In this document: positions 1-5,482 of the stretch, one piece after another
How positions within the stretch are numbered: position 1 is the stretch's first letter
Layout: the number at the start of each line of letters is the position of its first letter
From: Paracoccaceae bacterium
Lineage (GTDB): Bacteria; Pseudomonadota; Alphaproteobacteria; Rhodobacterales; Rhodobacteraceae
NCBI GenBank assembly: GCA_026984895.1
Contig: JALSRF010000306.1
Coordinates: 1 to 11,062, forward strand
Length of the DNA: 11,062 bases
Reading direction: 5' to 3'
Translations under genes and position numbers: made by a program
The notes under the pieces: model-generated
Seen by the model: the letters and a program-made list of their open reading frames with translations, nothing else
Databases searched by the model: none
Told to the model about the DNA's origin: nothing

Positions 1-173
1 TGATGAACACCACCGAAGGCGCCCAGGCAGTAGAGGACAGCCGCACCATGCGCAACGTCGCGCTGGTGGACAAGATACCCTATTTCACCACCCTCGCGGC
101 CAGCCATGCAGCCGCCCTCGCCATGCTGGCGGCACGAGACGGCGAACTGGGCGTGCGCAGCCTGCAGGGATAG
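1..173 (+). CDS. carB: Carbamoyl-phosphate synthase large subunit, C-terminal fragment
   Basis: Only the last 56 codons are in the window, in the frame beginning at base 3, ending at TAG 171-173. The visible peptide contains MNTTEGAQAVEDSRTMRNVA, then VDKIPYFTT, and ends ELGVRSLQG. This matches the C-terminal allosteric (MGS-like) domain of CarB, where 'NTTEG...EDS..IR..A' and a terminal 'GE(I/L)GVRSLQ' are characteristic in alphaproteobacteria. CarB uses ATP, bicarbonate and ammonia delivered by CarA to make carbamoyl phosphate for arginine and pyrimidine synthesis in the cytoplasm. The catalytic domains lie upstream of the window and cannot be assessed. The next gene is convergent and ends 5 bp away. 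Identification is confident from these residues; the true start is outside the window. Confidence 0.93.
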   Translation, partial: MNTTEGAQAVEDSRTMRNVALVDKIPYFTTLAASHAAALAMLAARDGELGVRSLQG

Positions 174-178
174 GGAAT

Positions 179-544
179 TCAGGCAGAGACGGCCCCGAGC
201 AACCTGACCCGGGCGCGTGCCCTGACGCGCTTGTGCACGAGCTGCGGCGCACGCCATGGGCCGCTGCGCACCGGCTTTTGCGGCGCCATTTTCTGCCAGA
301 TGTCGCGTGCGTTGCGCCTGTGCAGTTCCACGGCGCTCAATGCCGCCTTGAAACGCCTTGCCCTTGGCGCTTTGCGCCGGCTCCTGAACTGCAACCATGT
401 TTCGCCGGCCGGCGCGGCCTGCGCATACAACAAGGCATCCATTGCCTCTTCCAGCCTGCTGGCCACATCCGGCAGGCCAAGTTCAAGGCTCTTGTCTGAA
501 AGCTCCCAGATCGCGTCGAAAATCCAGTCCTGTTCAGTTGTCAC
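179..544 (-). CDS. Small conserved-looking protein of unknown function
   Basis: A 121-residue reading frame I do not recognise. I start it at GTG 544-542, giving M(V)TTEQDWIFDAIWELSDKS. A G-rich stretch (GGGGGTGG) lies just upstream, and the frame further upstream (to 742) is low-complexity Arg/Pro/Gly that does not look coded. Residues 1-40 are acidic and predicted helical (DAIWELSDKSLELGLPDVAS, then RLEEAMDALL). The C-terminal half is strongly basic (FRSRRKAPRARRFKAAL, VHKRVRARARVRL), so the protein is bipolar, with no signal peptide or membrane segment. It is convergent with carB, with 5 bp between stop codons. The N-terminal part looks like real coding sequence. The basic tail is less certain and could reflect a frameshift or an overrun. 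No function is proposed. Confidence 0.55.
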   Translation of the reverse strand: MTTEQDWIFDAIWELSDKSLELGLPDVASRLEEAMDALLYAQAAPAGETWLQFRSRRKAPRARRFKAALSAVELHRRNARDIWQKMAPQKPVRSGPWRAPQLVHKRVRARARVRLLGAVSA

Positions 545-847
545 AGTCCACCCCCATAGATCTGTTTCCCGGCCCGCTGGCGTGTGGTTCCACCGGGCAC
601 GTCCGAATAGTGGAACGCCATGCGGGGGCGGTGCAATGCCGGGGCGGCCCGGTGCGCGGATGACTGCCGGAATCGGGCGGCATTGGCAGAGTCTTGCCGA
701 AAATGGCCCGGACAGCAGGGCTCGGGCCGGTCTTGTCCACAACCTGCGCGCCCGCCGCTGTGGACAACCCGCCCCCGCCCCGGGAACCCGGATGCGGCGC
801 CGGGTGCGTTCGGGTGCATTCGGACGGGCGACTCGCGCTGAAGGCGG
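545..847. other. Intergenic region, 303 bp, no supported gene
   Basis: This lies between the stop of the CII-like gene (848) and the start of the small unknown gene (544), both on the minus strand. Several high-GC open frames cross it in all directions, but their translations are Arg/Pro/Gly-rich and lack family resemblance. It contains the inverted pair of DnaA-box-like motifs at 733-767 and a 10-bp direct repeat CGGGTGCGTT/CGGGTGCATT at 801-820. I see no T-rich tract indicating a classical terminator for the upstream gene and no convincing -35/-10 pair for the downstream gene. Confidence 0.6.
733..767. repeat. Inverted pair of DnaA-box-like 9-mers
   Basis: TTGTCCACA at 733-741 and its perfect reverse complement TGTGGACAA at 759-767 are separated by 17 bp. 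TTGTCCACA differs from the E. coli DnaA consensus TTATNCACA at one base, and it equals the form preferred in some high-GC bacteria such as Streptomyces. The arms could also form a 9-bp hairpin in transcripts running off the CII-like gene on the minus strand, but no U-tract follows. The pairing is seen directly. DnaA binding is inference. Confidence 0.5.
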
Positions 848-1321
848 CTATTGCACCTCCCGTTCGAGGTTCAGCTTCATGTTCATCAGAACCTCCTGGA
901 TGGCGAGGGTTTCGCTCAGCAGACGCTTGGACTCGTTCAGGGAAATCACCCCGTCCTCGATGGACTGGTTGTATTCGGCCATCAGCTGGGCAAAGCGCTG
1001 GCTGAGGGCAATGACATCGGAATTCACGCCGCCATTGGTGGGAGAATTCCGGCTGTTGGATTCGTATGACAGGGTAATGCCGCGCAACTCGGCCAGGGCG
1101 CCGGTGACATGCGGATAACTGGCGGCGGCTTCAAGTTCCGCCACGACGTTGATGGGCATGAACCGTTCGGCATGTTCCGGGGCATCCGAATAGTAGCGCC
1201 CCAGCGTGGCCTTCGATTTTCGGGACAGCGTGCAGGCTGCTTCCAGGCCGACATCCTTCACCAGAGCTTCGGTGTGGCGTTTCAGGTAACTCGCGCTTGC
1301 GGTCATTTCAAGCTCACTCAT
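848..1321 (-). CDS. Helix-turn-helix protein resembling phage CII-type regulators
   Basis: This is a 157-residue protein. I place the start at ATG 1321-1319 because a purine-rich GGGGAGCGGAG sits immediately upstream; an in-frame ATG at 1390 has no ribosome binding site. Residues about 24-46 (VGLEAACTLSRKSKATLGRY) look like an HTH in which an invariant-looking 'KS.ATLGRYY' forms the recognition helix. Residues 55-80 (MPINVVAELEAAASYPHVTG) follow the usual 'choose an element after HTH' pattern of CII/CP76-like proteins. The C-terminal third (about 101-157) is predicted helical or coiled-coil, with IEDGVISLNESKRLLSE typical of those tails. The likely role is a sequence-specific DNA-binding regulator. 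Family placement is from remembered motif pattern, not a search. No other phage genes are nearby. It is divergent from tdk, with a palindrome-rich gap between them that could hold its operator. Confidence 0.75.
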   Translation of the reverse strand: MSELEMTASASYLKRHTEALVKDVGLEAACTLSRKSKATLGRYYSDAPEHAERFMPINVVAELEAAASYPHVTGALAELRGITLSYESNSRNSPTNGGVNSDVIALSQRFAQLMAEYNQSIEDGVISLNESKRLLSETLAIQEVLMNMKLNLEREVQ

Positions 1322-1426
1322 TCTCCGCTCCCCGGATACGGGGAATTCAAACTTCTCTTTCCCATTAATGCCCACGAGCGAAAATGTCATTGATAAAAAG
1401 CTTCCGAGTGGGAGCAGTGTGAGTGG

Positions 1427-1446
1427 CCGACAGCATCTGTTGTCGG
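1427..1446. promoter_or_regulatory. Operator-like 20-bp imperfect palindrome
   Basis: CCGACAGCATCTGTTGTCGG is symmetric at 16 of 20 positions, with perfect CCGACA/TGTCGG outer arms. The half-site core GTTGTCGG recurs at 1457-1464, and TGTCGG recurs again at 1482-1487. Repeated half-sites between divergent genes, one of which encodes an HTH protein, suggest a binding site for that protein or another dimeric regulator. Assignment to a specific protein is inference. Confidence 0.35.
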
Positions 1447-1501
1447 ATTGGTGGGGGTTGTCGGCTTGCCGGCAATCGCAATGTCGGGCAACCGATGTTG
1501 C

Positions 1502-1587
1502 AGGGATACCAGGTAGAGCAGCCGGAAGGTTCGCTCCATCCCCATGGGCTCAGGCCCTGAATCTCTCGGCAGGAAACCGGTATCCCT
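1502..1587 (+). repeat. Long-range inverted repeat in the tdk leader
   Basis: AGGGATACC (1502-1510) and GGTATCCCT (1579-1587) are perfect 9-bp reverse complements 68 bp apart. A second pair, GCCG 1521-1524 with CGGC 1567-1570, nests inside. Within these lie CCCATGGG (1541-1548) and TCAGG-C-CCTGA (1549-1559). In a plus-strand transcript this would fold as a closed stem with internal elements, ending about 64 bases before the tdk start. I could not match it to a known riboswitch class with confidence. Confidence 0.35.
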
Positions 1588-1651
1588 CCCCGCCTCGTAA
1601 CCGCGCGATGACACCTTGAAACCGAAGCGCTTTCAGGGTTACTCCCCGGCC

Positions 1652-2242
1652 ATGGCGAAGCTCTATTTTCACTATTCGACGATGAATGCGGGGAAATCGA
1701 CACTGCTGTTGCAGGCGTCCCACAACTATCGCGAACGCGGCATGCAAACCTACCTGATCACAGCCAGTCTGGACGACCGCGCCGGGAAAGGACGCATCGC
1801 ATCGCGCATCGGCATCCAGAGCGATGCCGATACCTTCGCGCCCGACGACGACCTTTTCCAGATGATCGAAAGACGCCTGAAGACAGCCGATGTGGCCTGC
1901 GTTTTCATTGACGAGGCGCAGTTTCTGAGCCGCGCGCAGGTCTGGCAGCTGGCCCGCGCGGTCGATGACCTGGGCGTGCCGGTAATGTGCTACGGGCTGA
2001 GGGTGGATTTTCGTGGAGACCTGTTTCCGGGCTCCGCGGCGCTGCTGGCGCTTGCCGACGAGATGCGCGAGGCGCGAACCATCTGTCACTGCGGCAAGAA
2101 GGCAACCATGGTGGTGCGGCTGGGCGCGGACGGCAAGGTGCTGAAGGACGGGGCCCAGGTGCAGATCGGCGGCGACAAGACCTATGTCTCGTTGTGCCGC
2201 AAGCACTGGCGCGAAGAGGTCGGAGACCGGCCGCGGTCCTGA
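1652..2242 (+). CDS. tdk: Thymidine kinase (type II, zinc-binding)
   Basis: A 196-residue enzyme that phosphorylates thymidine with ATP to dTMP in the pyrimidine salvage pathway. The sequence shows the P-loop STMNAGKST at residues 9-17, FIDEAQF at 85-91 with the catalytic-base Glu88 position, YGLRVDF at 114-120, the GDLFPGS thymidine-binding loop at 122-128, and a zinc site formed by Cys145, Cys147, Cys182 and His185 (ICHCGKKATM and SLCRKHW). Length matches the bacterial TK family. I choose ATG 1652 because MAKLYFHYSTMNAGKS is the usual family N-terminus. An in-frame TTG at 1616 would add 12 residues with no homology expectation, and the ribosome binding site is weak for both (CAGGG about 13 bp before ATG). 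It is convergent with the dehydrogenase gene. Confidence 0.96.
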   Translation: MAKLYFHYSTMNAGKSTLLLQASHNYRERGMQTYLITASLDDRAGKGRIASRIGIQSDADTFAPDDDLFQMIERRLKTADVACVFIDEAQFLSRAQVWQLARAVDDLGVPVMCYGLRVDFRGDLFPGSAALLALADEMREARTICHCGKKATMVVRLGADGKVLKDGAQVQIGGDKTYVSLCRKHWREEVGDRPRS

Positions 2243-2344
2243 CCGGGGCACCTGTCCATCGACATGGCCAGCCGGGGCAAAGGCAAGCCGCCCGCCCGCC
2301 TGCGCCTGCCTGCGCCTCTTGCAGCTTCTGCAGATCCTGCGCCC

Positions 2345-3319
2345 CTATGCCGCCGGTTCCGGCACCCGGTTGGGCGGCGCCAAGCCTTGCGCCCAGGCGC
2401 GCAGGTTCTCCAGCGCCATCATCCCCATCTGCGTGCGCACCTCCAGCGCATTGGTGCCCAGATGCGGCAGAAGGGTGACGTTTTGCAGCGCGCGCAGGGC
2501 CGCGGGCACGCGTGGCTCTTGCGCGTAGACATCCAGCCCGGCCCCGGCAATGGCCCCGCTTTCAAGCGCGCCGATCAGCGCCGCCTCATCGATGATGTCG
2601 CCGCGCGCGATATTGACGAAGACCGCATGCGATTGCATGGCGGCAAAGAAATCCGCACCGATCATGTGACGGGTCGCAGCGCCGCCGGGAAGGGCGACCA
2701 CCACCGCGTCGGCGCACCGCGCCAGCGCTTGCAGGCTGTCCAGCTGTCGCGCCGCAACACCGGCATCGCCAACCTTCGAGCGGTTGAAGAACACCACCTC
2801 CATGCCCAGGGCCAGGTGACAGCGCCGGGCAATGGCGCGCCCGATCCGCCCCATGCCGACCACCCCCAGCGTCCGACCGCCCAGATGCAGCCCGAGAAGC
2901 TGCGTCGGCGCCCAGCCTTTCCAGTTGCCGCCGCGCACCATGGCCTCGCCCGCGCTTGCCCGGCGCGCCGCCATCAGCAGCAGCATCAGCCCGATGTCGG
3001 CGGTTGCATCTGTCACCGCGCCGGGCGTGTTCGAGACCTCGACCCCCGCCGCGCGGGCCGCCGCCACGTCGATATGGTTGTAGCCGACGCCGAAATTGGC
3101 CAGCATCGTGCAGCGCAGCGGATCGGCCCGCGAAAAGGCCTCGGCATCCAGCGCATCGCCCAGCGTCGGCACGATGGCGTCGAATTCCCCCAGCGCGGCG
3201 GCGGCCTCCGCGCCGTTCAGGGGCCTTTCGACATCTCGCACCACCACGTCGAACGCCGCGCGCGCCGCTTCGAGCACCGCGTCGGGCAGTCTCCGGGTGA
3301 TCAGCAGCCTTGGCGCCAT
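2345..3319 (-). CDS. D-isomer-specific 2-hydroxyacid dehydrogenase (glyoxylate/hydroxypyruvate reductase type)
   Basis: A 324-residue NAD(P)-dependent enzyme expected to reduce a 2-keto acid such as glyoxylate or hydroxypyruvate to the D-hydroxy acid, or the reverse, in the cytoplasm. Visible landmarks: substrate-domain motif NFGVGYNHID (75-84), NTPGAVTDATAD (97-108), Rossmann GVVGMGRIG (152-160), NIARGDIIDE (236-245) with catalytic Arg239, GLDVYAQEP (261-269) with catalytic Glu268, and LPHLGTN (284-290) with catalytic His286. FNRS at the end of the second Rossmann strand (Arg180) favours NADP(H), as in GhrB/GyaR-type enzymes. The start ATG 3319 overlaps csaA's stop (TGATG), so translation is probably coupled to proC-csaA. 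The substrate cannot be fixed from sequence; phosphoglycerate dehydrogenase is unlikely because there is no C-terminal ACT domain. Confidence 0.9.
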   Translation of the reverse strand: MAPRLLITRRLPDAVLEAARAAFDVVVRDVERPLNGAEAAAALGEFDAIVPTLGDALDAEAFSRADPLRCTMLANFGVGYNHIDVAAARAAGVEVSNTPGAVTDATADIGLMLLLMAARRASAGEAMVRGGNWKGWAPTQLLGLHLGGRTLGVVGMGRIGRAIARRCHLALGMEVVFFNRSKVGDAGVAARQLDSLQALARCADAVVVALPGGAATRHMIGADFFAAMQSHAVFVNIARGDIIDEAALIGALESGAIAGAGLDVYAQEPRVPAALRALQNVTLLPHLGTNALEVRTQMGMMALENLRAWAQGLAPPNRVPEPAA

Positions 3320-3657
3320 CAGTGCATCCGCGCGCCGTTTGCAACCGGCCGCTCCGGGCCCAGCAGAACGACATCGCCATTTTCGTCACTGACCCCAAGC
3401 ACCAGCACCTCGGACATGAACTTGCCGATCTGGCGCGCCGGAAAGTTCACCACCGCCAGAACCTGTCGCCCGACCAGGGCTTCGGGCGTGTAATGCGCGG
3501 TGATCTGGGCTGACGATTTTCGTTCGCCGAGCGCGTCGCCGAAATCGATCCACAGCTTGATCGCCGGCTTGCGCGCCTCGGGATAGGGCGCGGCACGCCG
3601 CACGGTGCCGATGCGAATATCCACTTTCAGAAAGTCGTCGAAGCCGATTTCGCTCAT
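3319..3657 (-). CDS. csaA: CsaA-like tRNA-binding domain protein
   Basis: A 112-residue single-domain protein of the EMAP II/Trbp111 OB-fold type. Family hallmarks are DIRIGTV (13-19), PAIKLWIDFG (31-40), KSSAQITAHYTPEALVGRQV (47-66), VNFPARQIGKFMSEVLVLG (70-88) and the closing P-x-x-PVANG-x-x-MH. CsaA of Bacillus is a dimer described as a chaperone linked to protein secretion, and the fold binds tRNA. The role in alphaproteobacteria is not established. The start ATG 3657 overlaps the proC stop by 4 bp (ATGA), with GGGAG 8 bp upstream inside proC. An upstream in-frame extension to 3726 lies wholly within proC and lacks similarity, so I reject it. Its own stop overlaps the next start. Confidence 0.9.
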   Translation of the reverse strand: MSEIGFDDFLKVDIRIGTVRRAAPYPEARKPAIKLWIDFGDALGERKSSAQITAHYTPEALVGRQVLAVVNFPARQIGKFMSEVLVLGVSDENGDVVLLGPERPVANGARMH

Positions 3658-4484
3658 GCGCCCAACTCCCGGGAGCGCCGCGCCGCCGCGGCCACGGCCC
3701 GGCGCACAAGGGCCGGAAAGCCGCATTCCTCGTCCATCAGAACCTCAAGCGCCGCCGCAGTGGTCCCGCCGGGGCTGGTGACGTTGACGCGCAGTTGCGC
3801 CGGGTCTTCGTGCGATGCCTCGGCCAGCGCCCCTGCCCCGGCAACGGTGGCGCGCGCCAGTCGCAGTGCAAGCGCGTGCGGCAGGCCCTCGGCCTGGCCG
3901 GCGGCGGCAAGGGTTTCGATCAGGTGGAACGCATAGGCCGGCCCCGAGCCCGAAACCGCCGTCACCGCATCCATCTGCTCTTCGTTTTCCAGGCGCACGG
4001 TCTGCCCGACCGCCGACATCAGGGTTTCGGCCAGCCGCATCTGCGGTTCCCCTGCCCGGGCGTTGCCGATCAGCGCGGTGATGCCCCGGCCCACCGCCGC
4101 GGGCGTGTTGGGCATCGCCCGCACCAGGGCGATCTGCTCACCCAGGCGTTCTTCATACAGCGCAATCCGGGTGCCCGCCACCACTGACAGGAAAAGCGTG
4201 TCCCCGCCTGCCAGCGGCAACAGCGACGGCAAGGCCGTCTCTATCGCCTGCGGTTTGACGGCGATGACCACCACCGCCGGCGCGCGCGGCAGATCGGCGT
4301 TCAGCTTCACCCCGTCCAGGCCGCGCAGCCAGTCCGAGGGATGCGGGTCCATCACCCGGACCGCGCCCGGCGCCAGCCCGCTGCGCAGCCAGCCGGCAAG
4401 CATCGCCCCCCCCATCTTGCCGCACCCCAGAAGCACCAGCCCGCGACGCGAGACCTCGGACATATCCATTACAACCCCCTCCAT
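3654..4484 (-). CDS. proC: Pyrroline-5-carboxylate reductase
   Basis: A 276-residue enzyme catalysing the last step of proline synthesis, NAD(P)H-dependent reduction of 1-pyrroline-5-carboxylate. It shows the N-terminal Rossmann motif LLGCGKMG (18-25), IAVKPQ (74-79), RAMPNTPAAVGRG (122-134), the P5CR signature AVSGSGPAYAF (176-186) and VTSPGGTTAAAL (235-246). Length is normal. Two start codons are each preceded by a good Shine-Dalgarno sequence: ATG 4484 (GGAGGG, 5-bp spacing) and ATG 4469 (GGAGGGGG, which overlaps the first ATG). I list the longer form. Homologous N-termini of the form MDM.EV suggest that 4469 is at least equally likely. The 98-bp gap to the YbjN gene contains no clear promoter or terminator, so the two genes may be co-transcribed. 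It is coupled to csaA downstream by ATGA. Confidence 0.96.
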   Translation of the reverse strand: MEGVVMDMSEVSRRGLVLLGCGKMGGAMLAGWLRSGLAPGAVRVMDPHPSDWLRGLDGVKLNADLPRAPAVVVIAVKPQAIETALPSLLPLAGGDTLFLSVVAGTRIALYEERLGEQIALVRAMPNTPAAVGRGITALIGNARAGEPQMRLAETLMSAVGQTVRLENEEQMDAVTAVSGSGPAYAFHLIETLAAAGQAEGLPHALALRLARATVAGAGALAEASHEDPAQLRVNVTSPGGTTAAALEVLMDEECGFPALVRRAVAAAARRSRELGA

Positions 4485-4582
4485 TGCGACCCTCCAGGCA
4501 AGCCGCAGCCGACACGCTGCATTTCATATCACCACGGCCGGTGCTTCGCCACTGCTGGCCGGCAGTTTCGGCCCGCGCGCCT

Positions 4583-5086
4583 TCAGGCGTGGCCGTAGGT
4601 TTCACCGATGGCAACCTGCATGGCCTCCTGCGGGGTCTGCTGGCCCCAGACGGCCAACTGGAAGGCCGGATAGAACCGCTCGGACGCGCCGACCGCGGCC
4701 CCGATCATGGTGCCGATCTGCTCGGTCCCGGCCATCTGCCCGCCCGCCAGCACAAGGCCATAACGGAAAACCATCAGCCGCTGTGCCTCCCAGAAGGAGA
4801 ACGCGCCGGTCCAGACCTGATCGTTGACCCGGTTCAACAGGTCATGGAGTATCGGCAGCCTGTCGCTGCGAGGCTCCATCTCGAAGGTGCAGATCAGGCG
4901 CAGGGTTTCGTCGCGATCCGACCAGGTGAGCGTGATGGAATAGTTACGCCATTGCCCCTCTACCGCCATTGCGATCTGGTCGTCGGCAACCCTGTCGAAG
5001 GCCCAGTCCTGATGCTGGGCGATATGTTCGACAATGTCTATGGGATGCACGTCGTCGCTGTAAATGTCCTGTTCGATATGGGTCAT
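4583..5086 (-). CDS. YbjN domain-containing protein
   Basis: A 167-residue cytosolic protein of the YbjN/DUF1821 type, related in fold to type III secretion chaperones. Features: acidic N-terminus with the alphaproteobacterial HPIDIVEHIA motif (14-23), then beta-rich segments (WRNYSITLTWSDRDETLRLI, 46-65), ICTFEM-EPRSDRLPILHDLLNRVN (65-88) and W-TGAFSFWEAQRLMVFRYGL (92-111). A helical C-terminus carries AAVGASERFYPAFQLAVWG (130-148). In related genomes this gene regularly sits just upstream of proC, as here. Molecular function is unknown; E. coli YbjN affects motility and stress phenotypes. Start ATG 5086 is chosen over TTG 5104. AAGG (5 bp) and GAGGG (11 bp) precede the ATG. An 8-bp hairpin lies in the predicted leader. 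Confidence 0.88.
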   Translation of the reverse strand: MTHIEQDIYSDDVHPIDIVEHIAQHQDWAFDRVADDQIAMAVEGQWRNYSITLTWSDRDETLRLICTFEMEPRSDRLPILHDLLNRVNDQVWTGAFSFWEAQRLMVFRYGLVLAGGQMAGTEQIGTMIGAAVGASERFYPAFQLAVWGQQTPQEAMQVAIGETYGHA

Positions 5087-5482
5087 GCCCGCCTTTTCCC
5101 TCAATGATAGCCTTGCAGGAGCTCTGGCCTACCAAGGCTAGACGCACACGCAAATACCAGCGCACGCGCCCGATCCGCTCACCAGATATGGTGTGTTCAA
5201 AGCGACGGGCTGTAAAGCGATATTTTTACGCTGGCCAGGGAAACTTCGGTTGACGCGGCGCCACCGGCACGCCGGCCGCCGAGTCTTCCACAGGCGGCGG
5301 CCCCGCGTGGGCGAGTTATCAACAGCCGTCGTGCCGGCGGCGCCGCCTGCCGGGACAGGCACGAGGCCGACACAAGACCCGCACGGGCCGCCATCGGCCG
5401 CGAGCCGGCCCTGCGCGGCATTCGCATGGCGCGCGCCCAGCGCCGCCGCTGCGGGGGCGGCGGCCGCAGGCACGAACGCGGC
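5087..5482. other. 396-bp intergenic region between YbjN and ubiK genes
   Basis: I find no credible gene here; the open frames on both strands translate to Ala/Arg/Gly-rich sequence. The half nearer the YbjN gene (5087-5260) is the less GC-rich part and should hold its promoter. It includes an AT-rich stretch (5211-5229, GTAAA...TTTAC), the palindrome CACCAGATATGGTG (5180-5193) and the leader hairpin (5108-5140). No clean -35/-10 pair is visible. The other half (5260-5482) is extremely GC-rich. It holds the perfect 12-bp palindrome GGCGGCGCCGCC (5336-5347), inverted arms TCGTGCC/GGCACGA (5329-5335, 5358-5364) and TTATCAACA (5316-5324). Confidence 0.6.
5108..5140 (-). promoter_or_regulatory. 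Hairpin in the 5' leader of the YbjN gene
   Basis: TAGCCTTG (5108-5115) and CAAGGCTA (5133-5140) are perfect 8-bp reverse complements with a 17-nt loop containing GAGCTC. On the minus-strand transcript the stem ends 21 nt before the ATG at 5086, just ahead of the purine-rich ribosome binding region GAGGGAAAAGG. It could influence translation or mRNA stability. It could also be part of a DNA-level operator. The pairing is visible; the function is inferred. Confidence 0.4.

Larger units (their letters stand above)
1322..1651. other. Divergent intergenic region between CII-like gene and tdk
   Basis: A 330-bp gap in which both flanking genes must have their promoters. Bases 1360-1405 form an AT-rich island, unusual for this window, and probably contain the promoter of the CII-like gene. 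On the minus strand ATGACA (1390-1385) is followed after 15 bp by ATTAAT (1369-1364), a weak match to -35/-10 boxes. The tdk side has no clear promoter. It holds a 20-bp imperfect palindrome (1427-1446), the perfect palindrome TTGCCGGCAA (1466-1475), TGTCGG repeats, and inverted arms at 1502-1510 and 1579-1587. A minus-strand reading frame (1387-1614) is discussed as a finding rather than called as a gene. Confidence 0.6.

Noticed and set aside
231..1118. A 295-codon plus-strand frame across the small unknown gene and the CII-like gene
   Set aside because: It overlaps two minus-strand genes, one with a good ribosome binding site and HTH, and translates to Arg/Ser/Gly-rich filler.
1511..1545. 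tRNA-like words (GGTAGAGCAG, GGTTCG) upstream of tdk
   Set aside because: No 7-bp acceptor stem, anticodon arm or T-arm pairing can be formed around them; the spacing is wrong for a tRNA.
1556..1590. Resemblance of GAATCTCTCGGCAGGAAACCGG to the 3' part of a glycine riboswitch
   Set aside because: The 5' GGAGAG and conserved junction bases are not found in the right places, and tdk is not a glycine-regulated gene. It is kept only as a general inverted-repeat leader.
848..1651. Remnant prophage or genomic island around the CII-like gene
   Set aside because: No integrase, attachment-site repeat, structural phage gene or marked composition shift beyond a 45-bp AT-rich promoter patch.
2243..2344. 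Possible terminator TGCAG-CTT-CTGCA (2320-2332) between tdk and the dehydrogenase
   Set aside because: A 5-bp stem with a 3-nt loop and no T-tract on either strand is too weak to call.
2264..3493. A 409-codon plus-strand frame opposite the hydroxyacid dehydrogenase and csaA
   Set aside because: It is a shadow of two well-supported genes. Its composition is His/Arg/Gln-rich and there is no recognisable motif.
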